Part shown: positions 46,021-55,249 of the stretch, piece by piece
How positions within the stretch are numbered: position 1 is the stretch's first letter
How the letters are laid out: each line of letters begins with the position of its first letter
Source of the DNA: Trichocoleus sp.
GTDB taxonomy: Bacteria; Cyanobacteriota; Cyanobacteriia; Elainellales; Elainellaceae
Direction of reading: 5' to 3'
Length of the DNA stretch: 60,786 bases
Assembly (NCBI GenBank): GCA_036702865.1
Contig: DATNQD010000002.1
Coordinates: 1-60,786 of the forward strand
The notes under the pieces: generated by a model
What the model was told of the DNA's origin: nothing
Seen by the model: only the letters and a program-made list of their open reading frames with translations
Database searches by the model: none
Program-made: the position numbers and the translations under genes

Positions 46021-49000
46021 CTAATTTTGAACTGCTCCAAGGTTCTTAAGTGATGTCCTCTGTGAGGACGACAAGCCAGTAACTCCTGTAATATTCATTC
46101 CTTCATAAGGACGGTTAGACCTTATTGTTCTCAGGCATTCACCTGTTTTAATACTCCATAACTTGATAGTTTCGTCATGGCTTGCACTAGCTAAAATTTG
46201 ACCATCAGGACTGAACGCAACTGACCAAACCCTATTGGAATGTCCTTGTAAAGTTATAAAACATTCTCCCGCAGAAATGTTCCATAGTTTTATTGTATGG
46301 TCAATACTTGCGCTAGCTATTATTTGACCGTCAGGGCTAAATGCAACTGACTTTACTTCGTCTTTATGCCCTTCCAATGTACTAATACAGCTATTAGTAG
46401 AAATATCCCATAGTTTCAAAGTGTAGTCATCACTTGCACTAACTAAAATTTGACCATCAGGACTGAACGCAACCGACCAAACCCTATTGGAATGTCCTTG
46501 TAAAGTTGTGAGGCATTCACCTGTATTGATGTCCCACACCTTTATGGTATTATCAGTGCTTGTACTAGCCAGTACGTGATCGCTAGGATGAAATGCCACC
46601 GACCAAACTCTATCTGAGTGCCCTTGTAAAGTCCTTAGACATTCACCTGTAACAGCATCCCAAATTCTTACAGTGTGGTCGGCACTTGCACTAGCTATGA
46701 CTTGATCATTATGGCTAAACACAACTGATTTTATCTGGTTAGTGTGTCCATGTAAAACACATATGCATGTTCCATCATGGACATCCCACAACCTAATTGT
46801 TTGATCTTTGCTACCACTAGCTAGTATATGACCGCTAGAATTAAACGCTATTGACTCAGCTAAATTACTATGCCCTTGTAAAGTGTTTAAGCACTCGCCA
46901 CTCTCAACACTCCAAAACTTTATGAGTCGGTCTTCGCTACTGCCAGCTATTGTTTGACCGTCGGGACTAAACGCAACTGACCAAACTAAGTTAGTGTACC
47001 CCTCAAAAGTACTAAGGCATCTCCCCGTGTGAACATCCCATATCTTAACTATTTGATCAGCACCACCAGTAGCGAAAACTTGACCATCAGGTTTAAAGAC
47101 GCATAGATCTACACCATTCAAATGTCCCTGGATAGTTTTAATACATCCACCAGTATGAACATCCCAAAGCTTGATTTTGCCGTCACTACACCCACTTATC
47201 AAAATTTCACTAACAGGACTAAAGTTAATAGTTTGAACCCTACCACTATGCCCTGTTAAAGTTTTAGAATACTGATTGCCATCGATATTCCACAACTTTA
47301 TTGTTGAACCATTGCTGCTAGCAAGCATTGTACCTTGTTGATTGAAAACAACTAACCCCTCCTTCTCAAATGCTTTCTCTAAAATCCCGAAAATCTTACC
47401 AGTTGTTAAATTCGATATCTTAATATCCTTATTATTTACAGGGTTAGCCACTATGTAGTGACCTGTACTAAAATTAAGCGACCATGCTCGACCTCCATAT
47501 CCCTCATATGTCTCTAAGCACTCGCCAGTATCAACATCCCAGAGCTTTGTTGTATTATCATCACTAGCACTAATTATTGTTCGACCATCAGGGCTAAAAA
47601 CAATAAACCATACTCTGTTAGTATGTCCTCGAAGTGTTTTAATACATTGATGGGTACCAATATTCCACATTCTTATAGTGTAATCCTCACTACCACTAGC
47701 TATAATTTGATTGTTTTGACTAAAGGCAATAGACCGTACCCAGTCTGTATGACCTTTGAAAACATATTTAAGTTGATAATCAGAAATCTGAAATAAGAAA
47801 ATTTTATCAGCATCGGCAATAGCTAGCAGTTGTCCATCTGGACTAAATTCCATCGCCAAAATATTTCCAAGCGTCTGCGTAAAAACAACTTTTTTGAAGT
47901 CAGAATATGAAAAATTAACTCCACACAAATTTGCACCTTGAAGATATGCTTGCCAAACTGAAAAATGAGAAAAATTGCATTCTGCTAAATCAATCTTCGT
48001 TTGACATAAAAGATTCAGTATATTACCTGCAAAATATCCTGCTTTTTGAACAGAAGTCTCTCTTAAGCTTCTGAGTATCTTTTCCAGATTCTGTTTAAGT
48101 CTATCTTGACTTCCAAAGTGAGACTCTAGTCTGCTTTGAATTGGTTTTAAGATAACTCTAACCTGCGTTTCTCGAATATATTCTTTAGCCAGCGATTTGA
48201 GCCAGGAGTACCGATTGATGACATCAATTCTCTCTTCTAGAATTTCTGAGTAGCTCTTCTCTATAAGCTGTTCAGTCATGTACTCAATAAGAACAGGTTG
48301 TAATGTAAATCCTGTAGCGATTCTCTCTACTGGTAAACGTCTTTCTAACATTTGAAGAGTTTCTAGAATGTGCTCCCGATTTCTCTGCGAGAGAATATCA
48401 TCCTGAAGTTCTAAAATAGAGACTGCTTCTCGGTTGATAGCCAACCAATACATAAGCTCTTTTTCTGTATCTGACAAACGGCTGAAATGCCAGTTTAAAA
48501 TATCACGTAGATCACCAAAAACTTGCTTTCCCTGTTCTAAGAACTTTGGAATATTATTTTGAAAAGTATATTTGATATGTTTTGAGACAATATCCAACGC
48601 AAGTGGATTACCGTTGTAAAATTCGATTAACTCTTTCCACTCAGAATCAGAAGCTACAAATTCACCGTTCTCTTGAAAAATTTTTCGTCCCTCTAACTCA
48701 TCTAAACCCCCTAGCTGTAGTGAGCGAACAGATCTATCTCTGCCTTCTAACAAGGAGATTTCTTGCGGTTTTTCTCGGCTAGTTAGTAGTAAACAGCTTT
48801 GATGAAAGGTTTCGCCAATTTGTTTAAACAGATTTCCATAGTTTTCATATCCCTCCCGATACTGCCCAGCTCGTTCACGACCCTGTAGGACAGACTCAGC
48901 GTTATCTAAGATTATCAAGCAACGGTGTTGGCGCAAATAGCTAAGAAGCCTTAACACTTTGCTACTAAAACTTTTAGGTAAATCAATCTCTTCTTGATTA

Positions 49001-49686
49001 GACAGAAATTGTATCAGGTCTGTCAGAATGTCCTCCGCAGGAGGAGCATTAAGCAGTGACCGCCAAATAACGTACTCAAACTCTCCCTGAATTTGTTTCG
49101 CTAGCTTGATAGATAAGGTGCTTTTCCCGATGCCACCCATTCCAAGTTTGACAGCTAATGTAGTTTTGCCAATGCCACCAATTCCTAAAATAGCAACTAG
49201 ACGGCAGTGATCACGAAGAACCCATTGCTCAAGAGTAGCTAGTTCGTCTGTTCGTCCATGAAAGATTGATATGTCAGGAGCCTCCCCCCAATCCTGGGTT
49301 GGGTTACTTACGCTTCTCTTGTCCTCGTCGCTAGAAATTTGAGAGTTAGCTGGCTCTGGCAGTTGTATCTCATCTATCTCAACAACTTCCTTCCAATCAA
49401 GACTCAAAACCATACAGAAAGCTATAAAGCTAGGAGCCTTTATAGCTTTTCCACTAAGGAACCGTTTCCAAGTTCCAATAGAGACAGTTCCAGGTGCTGT
49501 ACTTCTAGCCGTCTTAACTGGCGGTAGGAACTTGCTGGCTTCCTCTAGCCATCGCTCGTCGTCTACCGTCCATCCATTTTCTTGTGTGAGTGCCTCTCGT
49601 GTGTACCTAATCTTCTTCAGTCCTTGCAGGGAAGCGTTAAGCGTTCGCATGTAGGCATTACCTGGACTAGATTTTGTCAAGATCAT
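46021..49686 (-). CDS. STAND ATPase with 14 WD40 repeats (NB-ARC-like)
   Basis: About 1221 residues from the ATG at 49686; a TTG at 49722 adds twelve. The N-terminal 105 residues resemble the XRE-like domain found in many cyanobacterial NB-ARC/NACHT-WD40 proteins (GTWKRFLSGKAI...FIAFCMVLSLDWKEVV). Then come FHGRTDEL, two consecutive P-loops (Lys174 and Lys188), RCLIILDNAES (Walker B), LLLTSREKP and GNPLALDIV (winged helix). A helical region leads to 14 WD units, enough for two seven-bladed propellers. STAND proteins of this shape act as signal or phage sensors. It converges on the ATPase-nuclease pair. Confidence 0.92.
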   Translation of the reverse strand: MILTKSSPGNAYMRTLNASLQGLKKIRYTREALTQENGWTVDDERWLEEASKFLPPVKTARSTAPGTVSIGTWKRFLSGKAIKAPSFIAFCMVLSLDWKEVVEIDEIQLPEPANSQISSDEDKRSVSNPTQDWGEAPDISIFHGRTDELATLEQWVLRDHCRLVAILGIGGIGKTTLAVKLGMGGIGKSTLSIKLAKQIQGEFEYVIWRSLLNAPPAEDILTDLIQFLSNQEEIDLPKSFSSKVLRLLSYLRQHRCLIILDNAESVLQGRERAGQYREGYENYGNLFKQIGETFHQSCLLLTSREKPQEISLLEGRDRSVRSLQLGGLDELEGRKIFQENGEFVASDSEWKELIEFYNGNPLALDIVSKHIKYTFQNNIPKFLEQGKQVFGDLRDILNWHFSRLSDTEKELMYWLAINREAVSILELQDDILSQRNREHILETLQMLERRLPVERIATGFTLQPVLIEYMTEQLIEKSYSEILEERIDVINRYSWLKSLAKEYIRETQVRVILKPIQSRLESHFGSQDRLKQNLEKILRSLRETSVQKAGYFAGNILNLLCQTKIDLAECNFSHFSVWQAYLQGANLCGVNFSYSDFKKVVFTQTLGNILAMEFSPDGQLLAIADADKIFLFQISDYQLKYVFKGHTDWVRSIAFSQNNQIIASGSEDYTIRMWNIGTHQCIKTLRGHTNRVWFIVFSPDGRTIISASDDNTTKLWDVDTGECLETYEGYGGRAWSLNFSTGHYIVANPVNNKDIKISNLTTGKIFGILEKAFEKEGLVVFNQQGTMLASSNGSTIKLWNIDGNQYSKTLTGHSGRVQTINFSPVSEILISGCSDGKIKLWDVHTGGCIKTIQGHLNGVDLCVFKPDGQVFATGGADQIVKIWDVHTGRCLSTFEGYTNLVWSVAFSPDGQTIAGSSEDRLIKFWSVESGECLNTLQGHSNLAESIAFNSSGHILASGSKDQTIRLWDVHDGTCICVLHGHTNQIKSVVFSHNDQVIASASADHTVRIWDAVTGECLRTLQGHSDRVWSVAFHPSDHVLASTSTDNTIKVWDINTGECLTTLQGHSNRVWSVAFSPDGQILVSASDDYTLKLWDISTNSCISTLEGHKDEVKSVAFSPDGQIIASASIDHTIKLWNISAGECFITLQGHSNRVWSVAFSPDGQILASASHDETIKLWSIKTGECLRTIRSNRPYEGMNITGVTGLSSSQRTSLKNLGAVQN
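46181..46507 (-). repeat. Nearly identical WD40 repeat segments (46181-46255 and 46433-46507)
   Basis: The two 75-base stretches, exactly 252 bases (two 126-base WD units) apart, differ at about two positions by eye, while other WD repeats in the gene are far more diverged. This indicates a recent duplication or gene conversion among repeats 12-14. Confidence 0.85.
49102..49185 (-). repeat. 42-bp tandem duplication encoding two Walker A motifs
   Basis: Reading the minus strand, 49185-49144 encodes GIGGIGKTTLAVKL and 49143-49102 encodes GMGGIGKSTLSIKL. Both keep Gly-Lys-Ser/Thr. The copies differ at several codon positions, including silent ones, so the duplication is not very recent or has been kept under selection. 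Confidence 0.9.
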
Positions 49687-50079
49687 TTTCAGATCATTTC
49701 TCTCTGACTGCAAGTGATCCAAATTTGTACTTGTTCGTCTAGGCTTCTAGGTTTTAGATTAAGTTTGACAACCCAATAATTGTTTTTAATGCCCTGGAAC
49801 ACATTAGAGAGTTATACCTCTCATAAGTTGTATCCTTTTGCTAGTCAACATCTCTAAGCCAGGAAGAGCCTAAAATAGGGCACAGTAGAGAACTACAAGA
49901 TGTTTTTTCACTCTCATTCCTCCGTTGACTTTTAGGGTTACTGTGCTATCTCATGTACGCCTTGTAATTTTTTTTGAATTAGTTGAAACTTCGTTTGTCA
50001 CTTTCCATAATCAAGTGGTATCAATATAAGATTTCTGCAAATGTCAAAGAATAATCACGAGCCAATGAAGAGATAAAAC
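49687..50079. other. AT-rich divergent intergenic region
   Basis: About 390 bases between the STAND gene (minus) and the HAD-YdcF gene (plus). An inverted GAGAG/CTCTC pair occurs near 49810 (AGAGAGTTATACCTCTC). Promoters for both sides are expected but not resolved. Confidence 0.4.
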
Positions 50080-51747
50080 ATGAATTATTTGAATCGCAAT
50101 GAACTAAATGACAATCTTTCCACAGCGCAATTGGGTCAAGAAGGAAATGAAGATGGTTGCGACAGATTGAGAGAAACAGATATCTTTTCCGATAGTTTCT
50201 TGACAAATTGCAGTGAGGTCACCAAGAAGCGTCTCCTTATGCTTAGGGAATTAGGAATAGATCTCATTGCATTTGACTACGATGGCACGCTTTTCGGGGA
50301 TGGGAAAACTCATGTTGATGCTGCAAAACTTCTCGTTAAAGTAATCAAGGCAGGAATTAATGTTGCCGTAGTGACAGGGCGTGACGCTACGGTAAGGCGC
50401 GCGTTGGTTCCGGAGTTTATACAACAGTGCAATGGGAGAAATCTCTCGTTTTTTCTTGCCACCAGCAATGGGGTGAACGTCTACCGCGTCGACTCCACAG
50501 GTGCACACTGTTTACTCAATAACCCTATCCGATTCGAAGATATAAAGCGCGTAGTTGCTGCTTACCGTCGCCTCAATATCATTGGCTCTAAGCTCCGTAT
50601 TCTAGAACATTTGAATCTTGCCTCACAGAAATGGGAAGGACTTCTTAAACGTGAATTTATATTGATATCTAGACGGAACCCCGGGGTTTGGGTAGAACCA
50701 AGCAAAATATCACTTGCGTTTCCTTTGTCTTTTACAGACAGAAAAAAGGCCATAAAAGCTCTTGAAGCGGAACTAGGAGGAGAATTTGCTCTCACTTTCG
50801 GTAGTGATGTTGTTGATGTAATTCCTCAGTTATGTATGGAACCGAAGAGATATGCTCTGGATTTTATATTAGATCACACCGGAGGAAGCTTACTCTCGAC
50901 CGTATCGTTCGGCGATACTCCACTGGGTAATGATCGAGGGCTGATTGAGATTCCTTTTGGATTTACAAATGACATTACAATCAACGTTGCATCCCAACCT
51001 CCATTCGTTTTAGGGTGCGGGAGTAATTCGCCAGTTCAGGTTATTTACGATGCAACTGAGTTAATGCTTTCACTTTCACATTCTATAAAACCTTTTTCCA
51101 AGGCGATCGTTCATCATGCTTCTCGCATATGGGACTATATGGTAGAGCGGCAGGACCTTGAAAGCGTCGATGCTATACTTGGACTTGGTTCTTTCGATCA
51201 GGGCGTAGCGGCACATGCCGCCCGTCTTTGGCTCGCTGGATGGGCAAAGTACATAGTCTTCTCTGGTGGTGTTGCTCACCTTAAGGATCTAGCGAAGACG
51301 CCTTGGAGCGCAGAAGAAGCCACAATCTTTGCTGAGGTTGCTGTTGGTATGGGGGTACCAGAGGAGTGCATCCTTCAGGAAAAACTAGCCACAAACACAG
51401 GAGAAAATTTTCGCTTCACCGAAGATCTACTTAGAACTAAGGGATTGAATTTCAATAGTTTGCTCGTCGTATGTAAGCCCTACATGGGTAAGCGTGCGAG
51501 AGCAACCGGAGAGTATCATTGGCCTAATAAGAAGCTAGTTTTCTCGAGCGAAGATATCTCATTCCAAGACTACTTAGTGGCATCTCACTCTCCACAAGCC
51601 GTGATGCATACGATGGTTGGTGACCTACAGCGATTGAAACTGTACGGTGAAAGAGGGTTGCAAATTCCAGTCTCAGTTCCTGAGCCCGTAGAAGAATCGT
51701 TTCACTTCTTAGTGGATGCTGGGTTCGATAAACATCTCGTTAAATAG
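50080..51747 (+). CDS. HAD phosphatase - YdcF/DUF218 fusion
   Basis: 555 residues. After about 50 variable residues, FDYDGTLFGDG gives the HAD nucleophile Asp66 and Asp68; VVTGRD is motif II and SFGDTPLGNDRG is motif IV. A cap-like insertion lies between, as in Cof-type (IIB) phosphatases. From about residue 360 the sequence (ILGLGSFDQGVAAHAARLWLAGWAKYIVFSGG, LATNTGENFRFT, LLVVCKPYMGKRA) is a DUF218/YdcF domain. It is the first gene of a plus-strand cluster with ACP and FkbH. Phosphate removal from a sugar- or glycerate-type intermediate is inferred. Confidence 0.85.
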   Translation: MNYLNRNELNDNLSTAQLGQEGNEDGCDRLRETDIFSDSFLTNCSEVTKKRLLMLRELGIDLIAFDYDGTLFGDGKTHVDAAKLLVKVIKAGINVAVVTGRDATVRRALVPEFIQQCNGRNLSFFLATSNGVNVYRVDSTGAHCLLNNPIRFEDIKRVVAAYRRLNIIGSKLRILEHLNLASQKWEGLLKREFILISRRNPGVWVEPSKISLAFPLSFTDRKKAIKALEAELGGEFALTFGSDVVDVIPQLCMEPKRYALDFILDHTGGSLLSTVSFGDTPLGNDRGLIEIPFGFTNDITINVASQPPFVLGCGSNSPVQVIYDATELMLSLSHSIKPFSKAIVHHASRIWDYMVERQDLESVDAILGLGSFDQGVAAHAARLWLAGWAKYIVFSGGVAHLKDLAKTPWSAEEATIFAEVAVGMGVPEECILQEKLATNTGENFRFTEDLLRTKGLNFNSLLVVCKPYMGKRARATGEYHWPNKKLVFSSEDISFQDYLVASHSPQAVMHTMVGDLQRLKLYGERGLQIPVSVPEPVEESFHFLVDAGFDKHLVK

Positions 51748-51777
51748 TACGCGTCTTTGTAGTTAGTAGTAACAGCC

Positions 51778-52080
51778 ATGACTTCAGCTAAAGATCTAAT
51801 GAACGTTTACATTGACGAATTTTGTCAATTACAGCCTAATCTGAAACGATCTGATCTATTTCTTGACTCAGTCATTATAGGAACCAATGGTATTCTAGAT
51901 TCCTTAGAAATAATCAATTTTGTAATTGGGCTTGAGGAGTTTATAAAGAGAGAAACCGGGAAGGATGTAAAGCTTTTCCATGATGAGTACTTTACAGAAA
52001 GTCTTTCAGTAGATGTTCGACTCGAGGACATATATAGAGATATTGACAAGCTCATCAACATACAGCCTTTTCCAGGCTAG
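51778..52080 (+). CDS. Acyl carrier protein-like protein
   Basis: 100 residues, helical and acidic. GTNGILDSLEIINFVIGLEE holds Ser42 in the DSL motif, the site for phosphopantetheine. An upstream helix and a following FHDEYFTESLSVDV-LEDIYRDID complete a four-helix ACP. It is probably loaded by the FkbH-like enzyme encoded next. Its TAG stop (52078-52080) overlaps the CTAG where an IS630 element inserted; the stop is kept on both sides of the element. Confidence 0.85.
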   Translation: MTSAKDLMNVYIDEFCQLQPNLKRSDLFLDSVIIGTNGILDSLEIINFVIGLEEFIKRETGKDVKLFHDEYFTESLSVDVRLEDIYRDIDKLINIQPFPG

Positions 52081-53067
52081 TGAGGTACAAGATAGAGTAA
52101 TGGAAATGCTATCTAAAAGCTGTCTGAATGAGACCCTATTCCCTTGACCTGCGCCAGAAACTCGTAGAGCGATACCAAGAGGGTAAAATCTCTCAACGAG
52201 AACTTGCTCGTCAGTTTCGCGTCGCCCACAGTTTTGTGGAAACCCTGCTCAAACGGTATTGAGAAACCGGAAGCGTTGAGGCAAAAGTTCGCACTCAACA
52301 AACCCCCACCAAACTGAATGCAGAGCAATTGCGGGTATTAGAGGAATTGGTCGATGAGCAAAAGCCACATTGAGGGAACTCCGAGATCGCTTGGAGCAAA
52401 AGACAGGCGTGAGGGTCGGTTGTAGCACAATCCACCGGATGGTGGACAAGCTCAACTTGAGCGTCAAAAAACCTTTCATGCGAGTGAAAAGGAGAGCGAG
52501 CGAGTGCAACAGCAGCGCGTCGAATTTTGGCAACGGGTACGGGAGATTTTGACCAAGGATCTCATCTTCATTGATGAAGCAGGAGTCAATCTGGCGATGG
52601 TGCGCTTGAGAGCACGCTCTCCCAAAGGACAACGGGCAGTTGGCAAACGTCCGCAGAAGCGGGGCAAAAACGTCTCGATGCTTGGAGCATCGGACTAGCG
52701 GAGGTAATTGCTCACATGCCGATGTTGGGTGCAGTGGATGGACTGTTATTTGAAGCCTTCATTGCCCAAAAACTGGTACCTAAACTCTGGAAGGGGGCTT
52801 ATGTCATGCTGGATAACTGCTCGATTCACAAGGGTAATCCTGTCGTTGAATTAATTCAACAAGCAGGTGCAACGGTTATTTTCTTACCGCCTTATTCTCC
52901 AGAGTTTTCCCCAATTGAGAATTGCTGGTCAAAGATCAAAAATCTATTGCGTTCTTTGAGTGCTAGAACGTATCCAGACCTGGTCAAAGCAATTGAGCAA
53001 GCATTCGCTCAAGTCTCATCTGATGATCTGCAAGGCTGGTTCACTCATTGCTGTTACTGTACCTGAC
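52080..53067 (+). mobile_element. IS630-type insertion sequence, decayed
   Basis: About 988 bases flanked by TA duplications inside CTAG (52077-52080 and 53067-53070), the target preferred by IS630-type elements. The ends are GTGAGGTACA and, inverted, GTCAGGTACA, imperfect terminal repeats. It lies between the ACP and FkbH genes. Before insertion the ACP stop and the FkbH start were only about 26 bases apart. Confidence 0.85.
52128..53066 (+). pseudogene. IS630 family transposase, broken
   Basis: The protein begins MRPYSLDLRQKLVERYQEGK with an HTH (RELARQFRVAHSFVETLLKRY). It hits an in-frame TGA at 52260-52262, shifts frame near 52367, again near 52498, and once more near 52687 (one base lost in GGAGCATCGG). 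The DDE residues can still be read across frames: FIDEAGVN, MLDNCSIHK and PPYSPEFSPIENCWSKIK. Four lesions mean it is inactive. Confidence 0.9.
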
Positions 53068-53095
53068 TAGATTGAAAAAGGCTGTAGAATAAACA

Positions 53096-54742
53096 ATGAC
53101 TAATCAGATTACCCTAATTTCTGACTTCAACATTACTTTACTTGGGCAGTATCTAAAGCGCAACCGATCTAACGACGAAGTCTTCGTAGAGCCTTTCGGG
53201 CAATTATTTCAATCCTTATTAAAACACTGCCATTCAGAATACATTCCTTCAACTGTCATCATCTGGAGCACTATAGAAGGAATATCGCCGAATGCGGAGA
53301 AAATGTTACTGGACCCTCGCCGCTCTATTCAACCGGCACTAGAAGATGTTCATATGTTGAACGAAATGATCGTGCAATTGAGTAGAGTACGGAAGAATGT
53401 AATTGTGGTTTCGCCGTTTTTCAGACGACGGTGGGGGTCCAATCGTCTCTTCAACCTCAGGATTGATACAGGAATAGGCTATCTATTAAAAAAATCTGCT
53501 CTATTACAAGCAGAAGCATTTAGCACTCTAGAGAACGTTCATCTTCTTGATTGTGATATGTGGTTCAATGAATGTAACGCAAGGGCATTCTCTGCTCGCC
53601 GTTGGTACAGTTCTAAAGTACCGCTAACTGCTACAAGCATGGAACGTGCTGCCAGTGATATTGATGCCCTAATGTCTAGTTTAGAAGGAAGATCTAAGAA
53701 ACTCCTTATTCTGGATTTGGATAATACACTGTGGGGCGGAGTCGTCGGCGATGTGGGGTGGCAGCATGTACTTCTAGGCGGAAACAATATGTTAGGCGAA
53801 GCCTTTCTAGATTTTCAAGAAGCTATTCTAGCACTCAAGAATCAAGGTATTCAATTAGCTATTGTCAGTAAGAACACCGAAGATGTTGCTCTAGATGTAT
53901 TCAGAATGAATCCAATGATGCAACTAAAGCTCGAAGATTTTGCGACTTGGCGTATTAATTGGGAGGATAAAGCAAAGAACATAGTAGAAATAGTTAAGGA
54001 AATCAATATTGGACTAGATTCCGTTGTATTTATTGATGATGATGTGTACGAGCGGCAACGCATCAAGGATGCATTGAATCACATATTCGTTCCCGACTGG
54101 CCGGAAGACCCTTGTGACTATACAAGAGCTTTAAATGCTATAAGTAGCTTTGCCACTCCCTACTTAACAGAAGAGGATACACGCCGAAGTCAAATGTATC
54201 ACGATCAAGCAAAACGGCTAGAGGATTTTCGCAGTATGAAGTCCCTAGATGACTGGCTTGCGACGTTAGATTTAAATGTAACGGTTAGCTATGTGGTGTC
54301 GAGTAACTTCGAGCGGGTCGTGCAGCTCCTCAATAAGACAAATCAGATGAACTTAACGACGCGCAAACTAACAGCACTTGAGTTGCAGGAGTGGCTCAGT
54401 GACGAGCGAAATCACCTATTCTGCTTCGAGGTTGAGGATAAATTTGGTGCGTATGGATTGGTAGGTTTAGTCGGATGTAGCACTGAATCTAATCATACTA
54501 GAATCACAGATTTCGTTTTGAGTTGCCGGGCTATGGGAAAGAAAATTGAGGAGAAAATGCTGGAACAGGCAATGGCATTTGCAAAAGAGAAGAGGCATTC
54601 AAGGATAACTGCAGAGTATAGACCTACTTCTCGAAACCGTCCTTGCTTCGATTTCTTTTTTGCGGGATGTTCTTCGGCGAATCCGGACATTACTTGCACT
54701 TGGGAAAGAGAGGTTCTCTCAGGTTTGGTAGTTAGTAATTGA
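53096..54742 (+). CDS. FkbH-like HAD-IIIC protein
   Basis: 548 residues. Residues 1-190 are an SGNH-like N-terminal domain. LLILDLDNTLWGGVVGDVG (Asp207, Asp209) begins the HAD core, with LAIVSKNTED and VFIDDDVYERQRIK. The C-terminal part from about 395 is GNAT-like (VVQLLNKTNQMNLTTRKLT, FVLSCRAMGKKIEEKML). FkbH enzymes move a three-carbon unit from 1,3-bisphosphoglycerate to an ACP, giving glyceryl-ACP, or act similarly in surface glycan pathways. With the ACP gene upstream this role is likely, though the product is unknown. Separated from ACP by an IS630 copy. Confidence 0.92.
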   Translation: MTNQITLISDFNITLLGQYLKRNRSNDEVFVEPFGQLFQSLLKHCHSEYIPSTVIIWSTIEGISPNAEKMLLDPRRSIQPALEDVHMLNEMIVQLSRVRKNVIVVSPFFRRRWGSNRLFNLRIDTGIGYLLKKSALLQAEAFSTLENVHLLDCDMWFNECNARAFSARRWYSSKVPLTATSMERAASDIDALMSSLEGRSKKLLILDLDNTLWGGVVGDVGWQHVLLGGNNMLGEAFLDFQEAILALKNQGIQLAIVSKNTEDVALDVFRMNPMMQLKLEDFATWRINWEDKAKNIVEIVKEINIGLDSVVFIDDDVYERQRIKDALNHIFVPDWPEDPCDYTRALNAISSFATPYLTEEDTRRSQMYHDQAKRLEDFRSMKSLDDWLATLDLNVTVSYVVSSNFERVVQLLNKTNQMNLTTRKLTALELQEWLSDERNHLFCFEVEDKFGAYGLVGLVGCSTESNHTRITDFVLSCRAMGKKIEEKMLEQAMAFAKEKRHSRITAEYRPTSRNRPCFDFFFAGCSSANPDITCTWEREVLSGLVVSN

Positions 54743-55249
54743 GTGTTTTGCTTTAGTGTCTCTATTGGGGATGATTAAAACCTCTCTCCTTTCGACGAAG
54801 AGAAGTCAGAAATTGTCATTTCATGACTAGGATTTAATTACCTCAAGCACTTGAGCAGCGTGTTTAAGGAAAAAGAAGTAAATAGATATAAGTTTTCAAC
54901 CTCTATTCGACTTCTAGCCGAGGGTGGTTTAGTTAGAGGATGTCTGAAAAGTCAAAGTCAGCGGTTGAAATCCTGATTCTCTTGTTGAGTCGTAAGCGTC
55001 AAACTCTGATTCATTCGTTGAAAAGAACCCTTTTCAGACATCCTCCTAGAAAAAATGTTCCAGACAAATACTCCTTCACTAGTTGTCATAATTGGGGCAG
55101 AGAAGTGAGATCTCCAACTCAATAGGCAGTATGCGGCTGCCAATATTCATCCTTGCTTTCCTTGTAAAAGCTCAGGCTATCTAACAGTTGCTTACTCCTC
55201 AGTTAGAAATTTCCTCCAGCAAAATTATGAAATTATAATCTTCAAAATA
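54743..55249. other. Intergenic region containing a MITE-like element
   Basis: About 500 bases between the FkbH-like and GNAT-like genes. A 110-base inverted-repeat element (54936-55045) sits in the middle. The 61-codon frames across it are not coding. The rest is unremarkable AT-rich sequence. Confidence 0.5.
54936..55045. repeat. MITE-like element with perfect 16-bp terminal inverted repeats
   Basis: GAGGATGTCTGAAAAG (54936-54951) and its exact complement CTTTTCAGACATCCTC (55030-55045) bound 110 bases with no coding capacity. The GAGGATGT start resembles ends of several cyanobacterial insertion sequences. No clear target duplication is seen (TTA on the left, CTA on the right). Confidence 0.75.
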
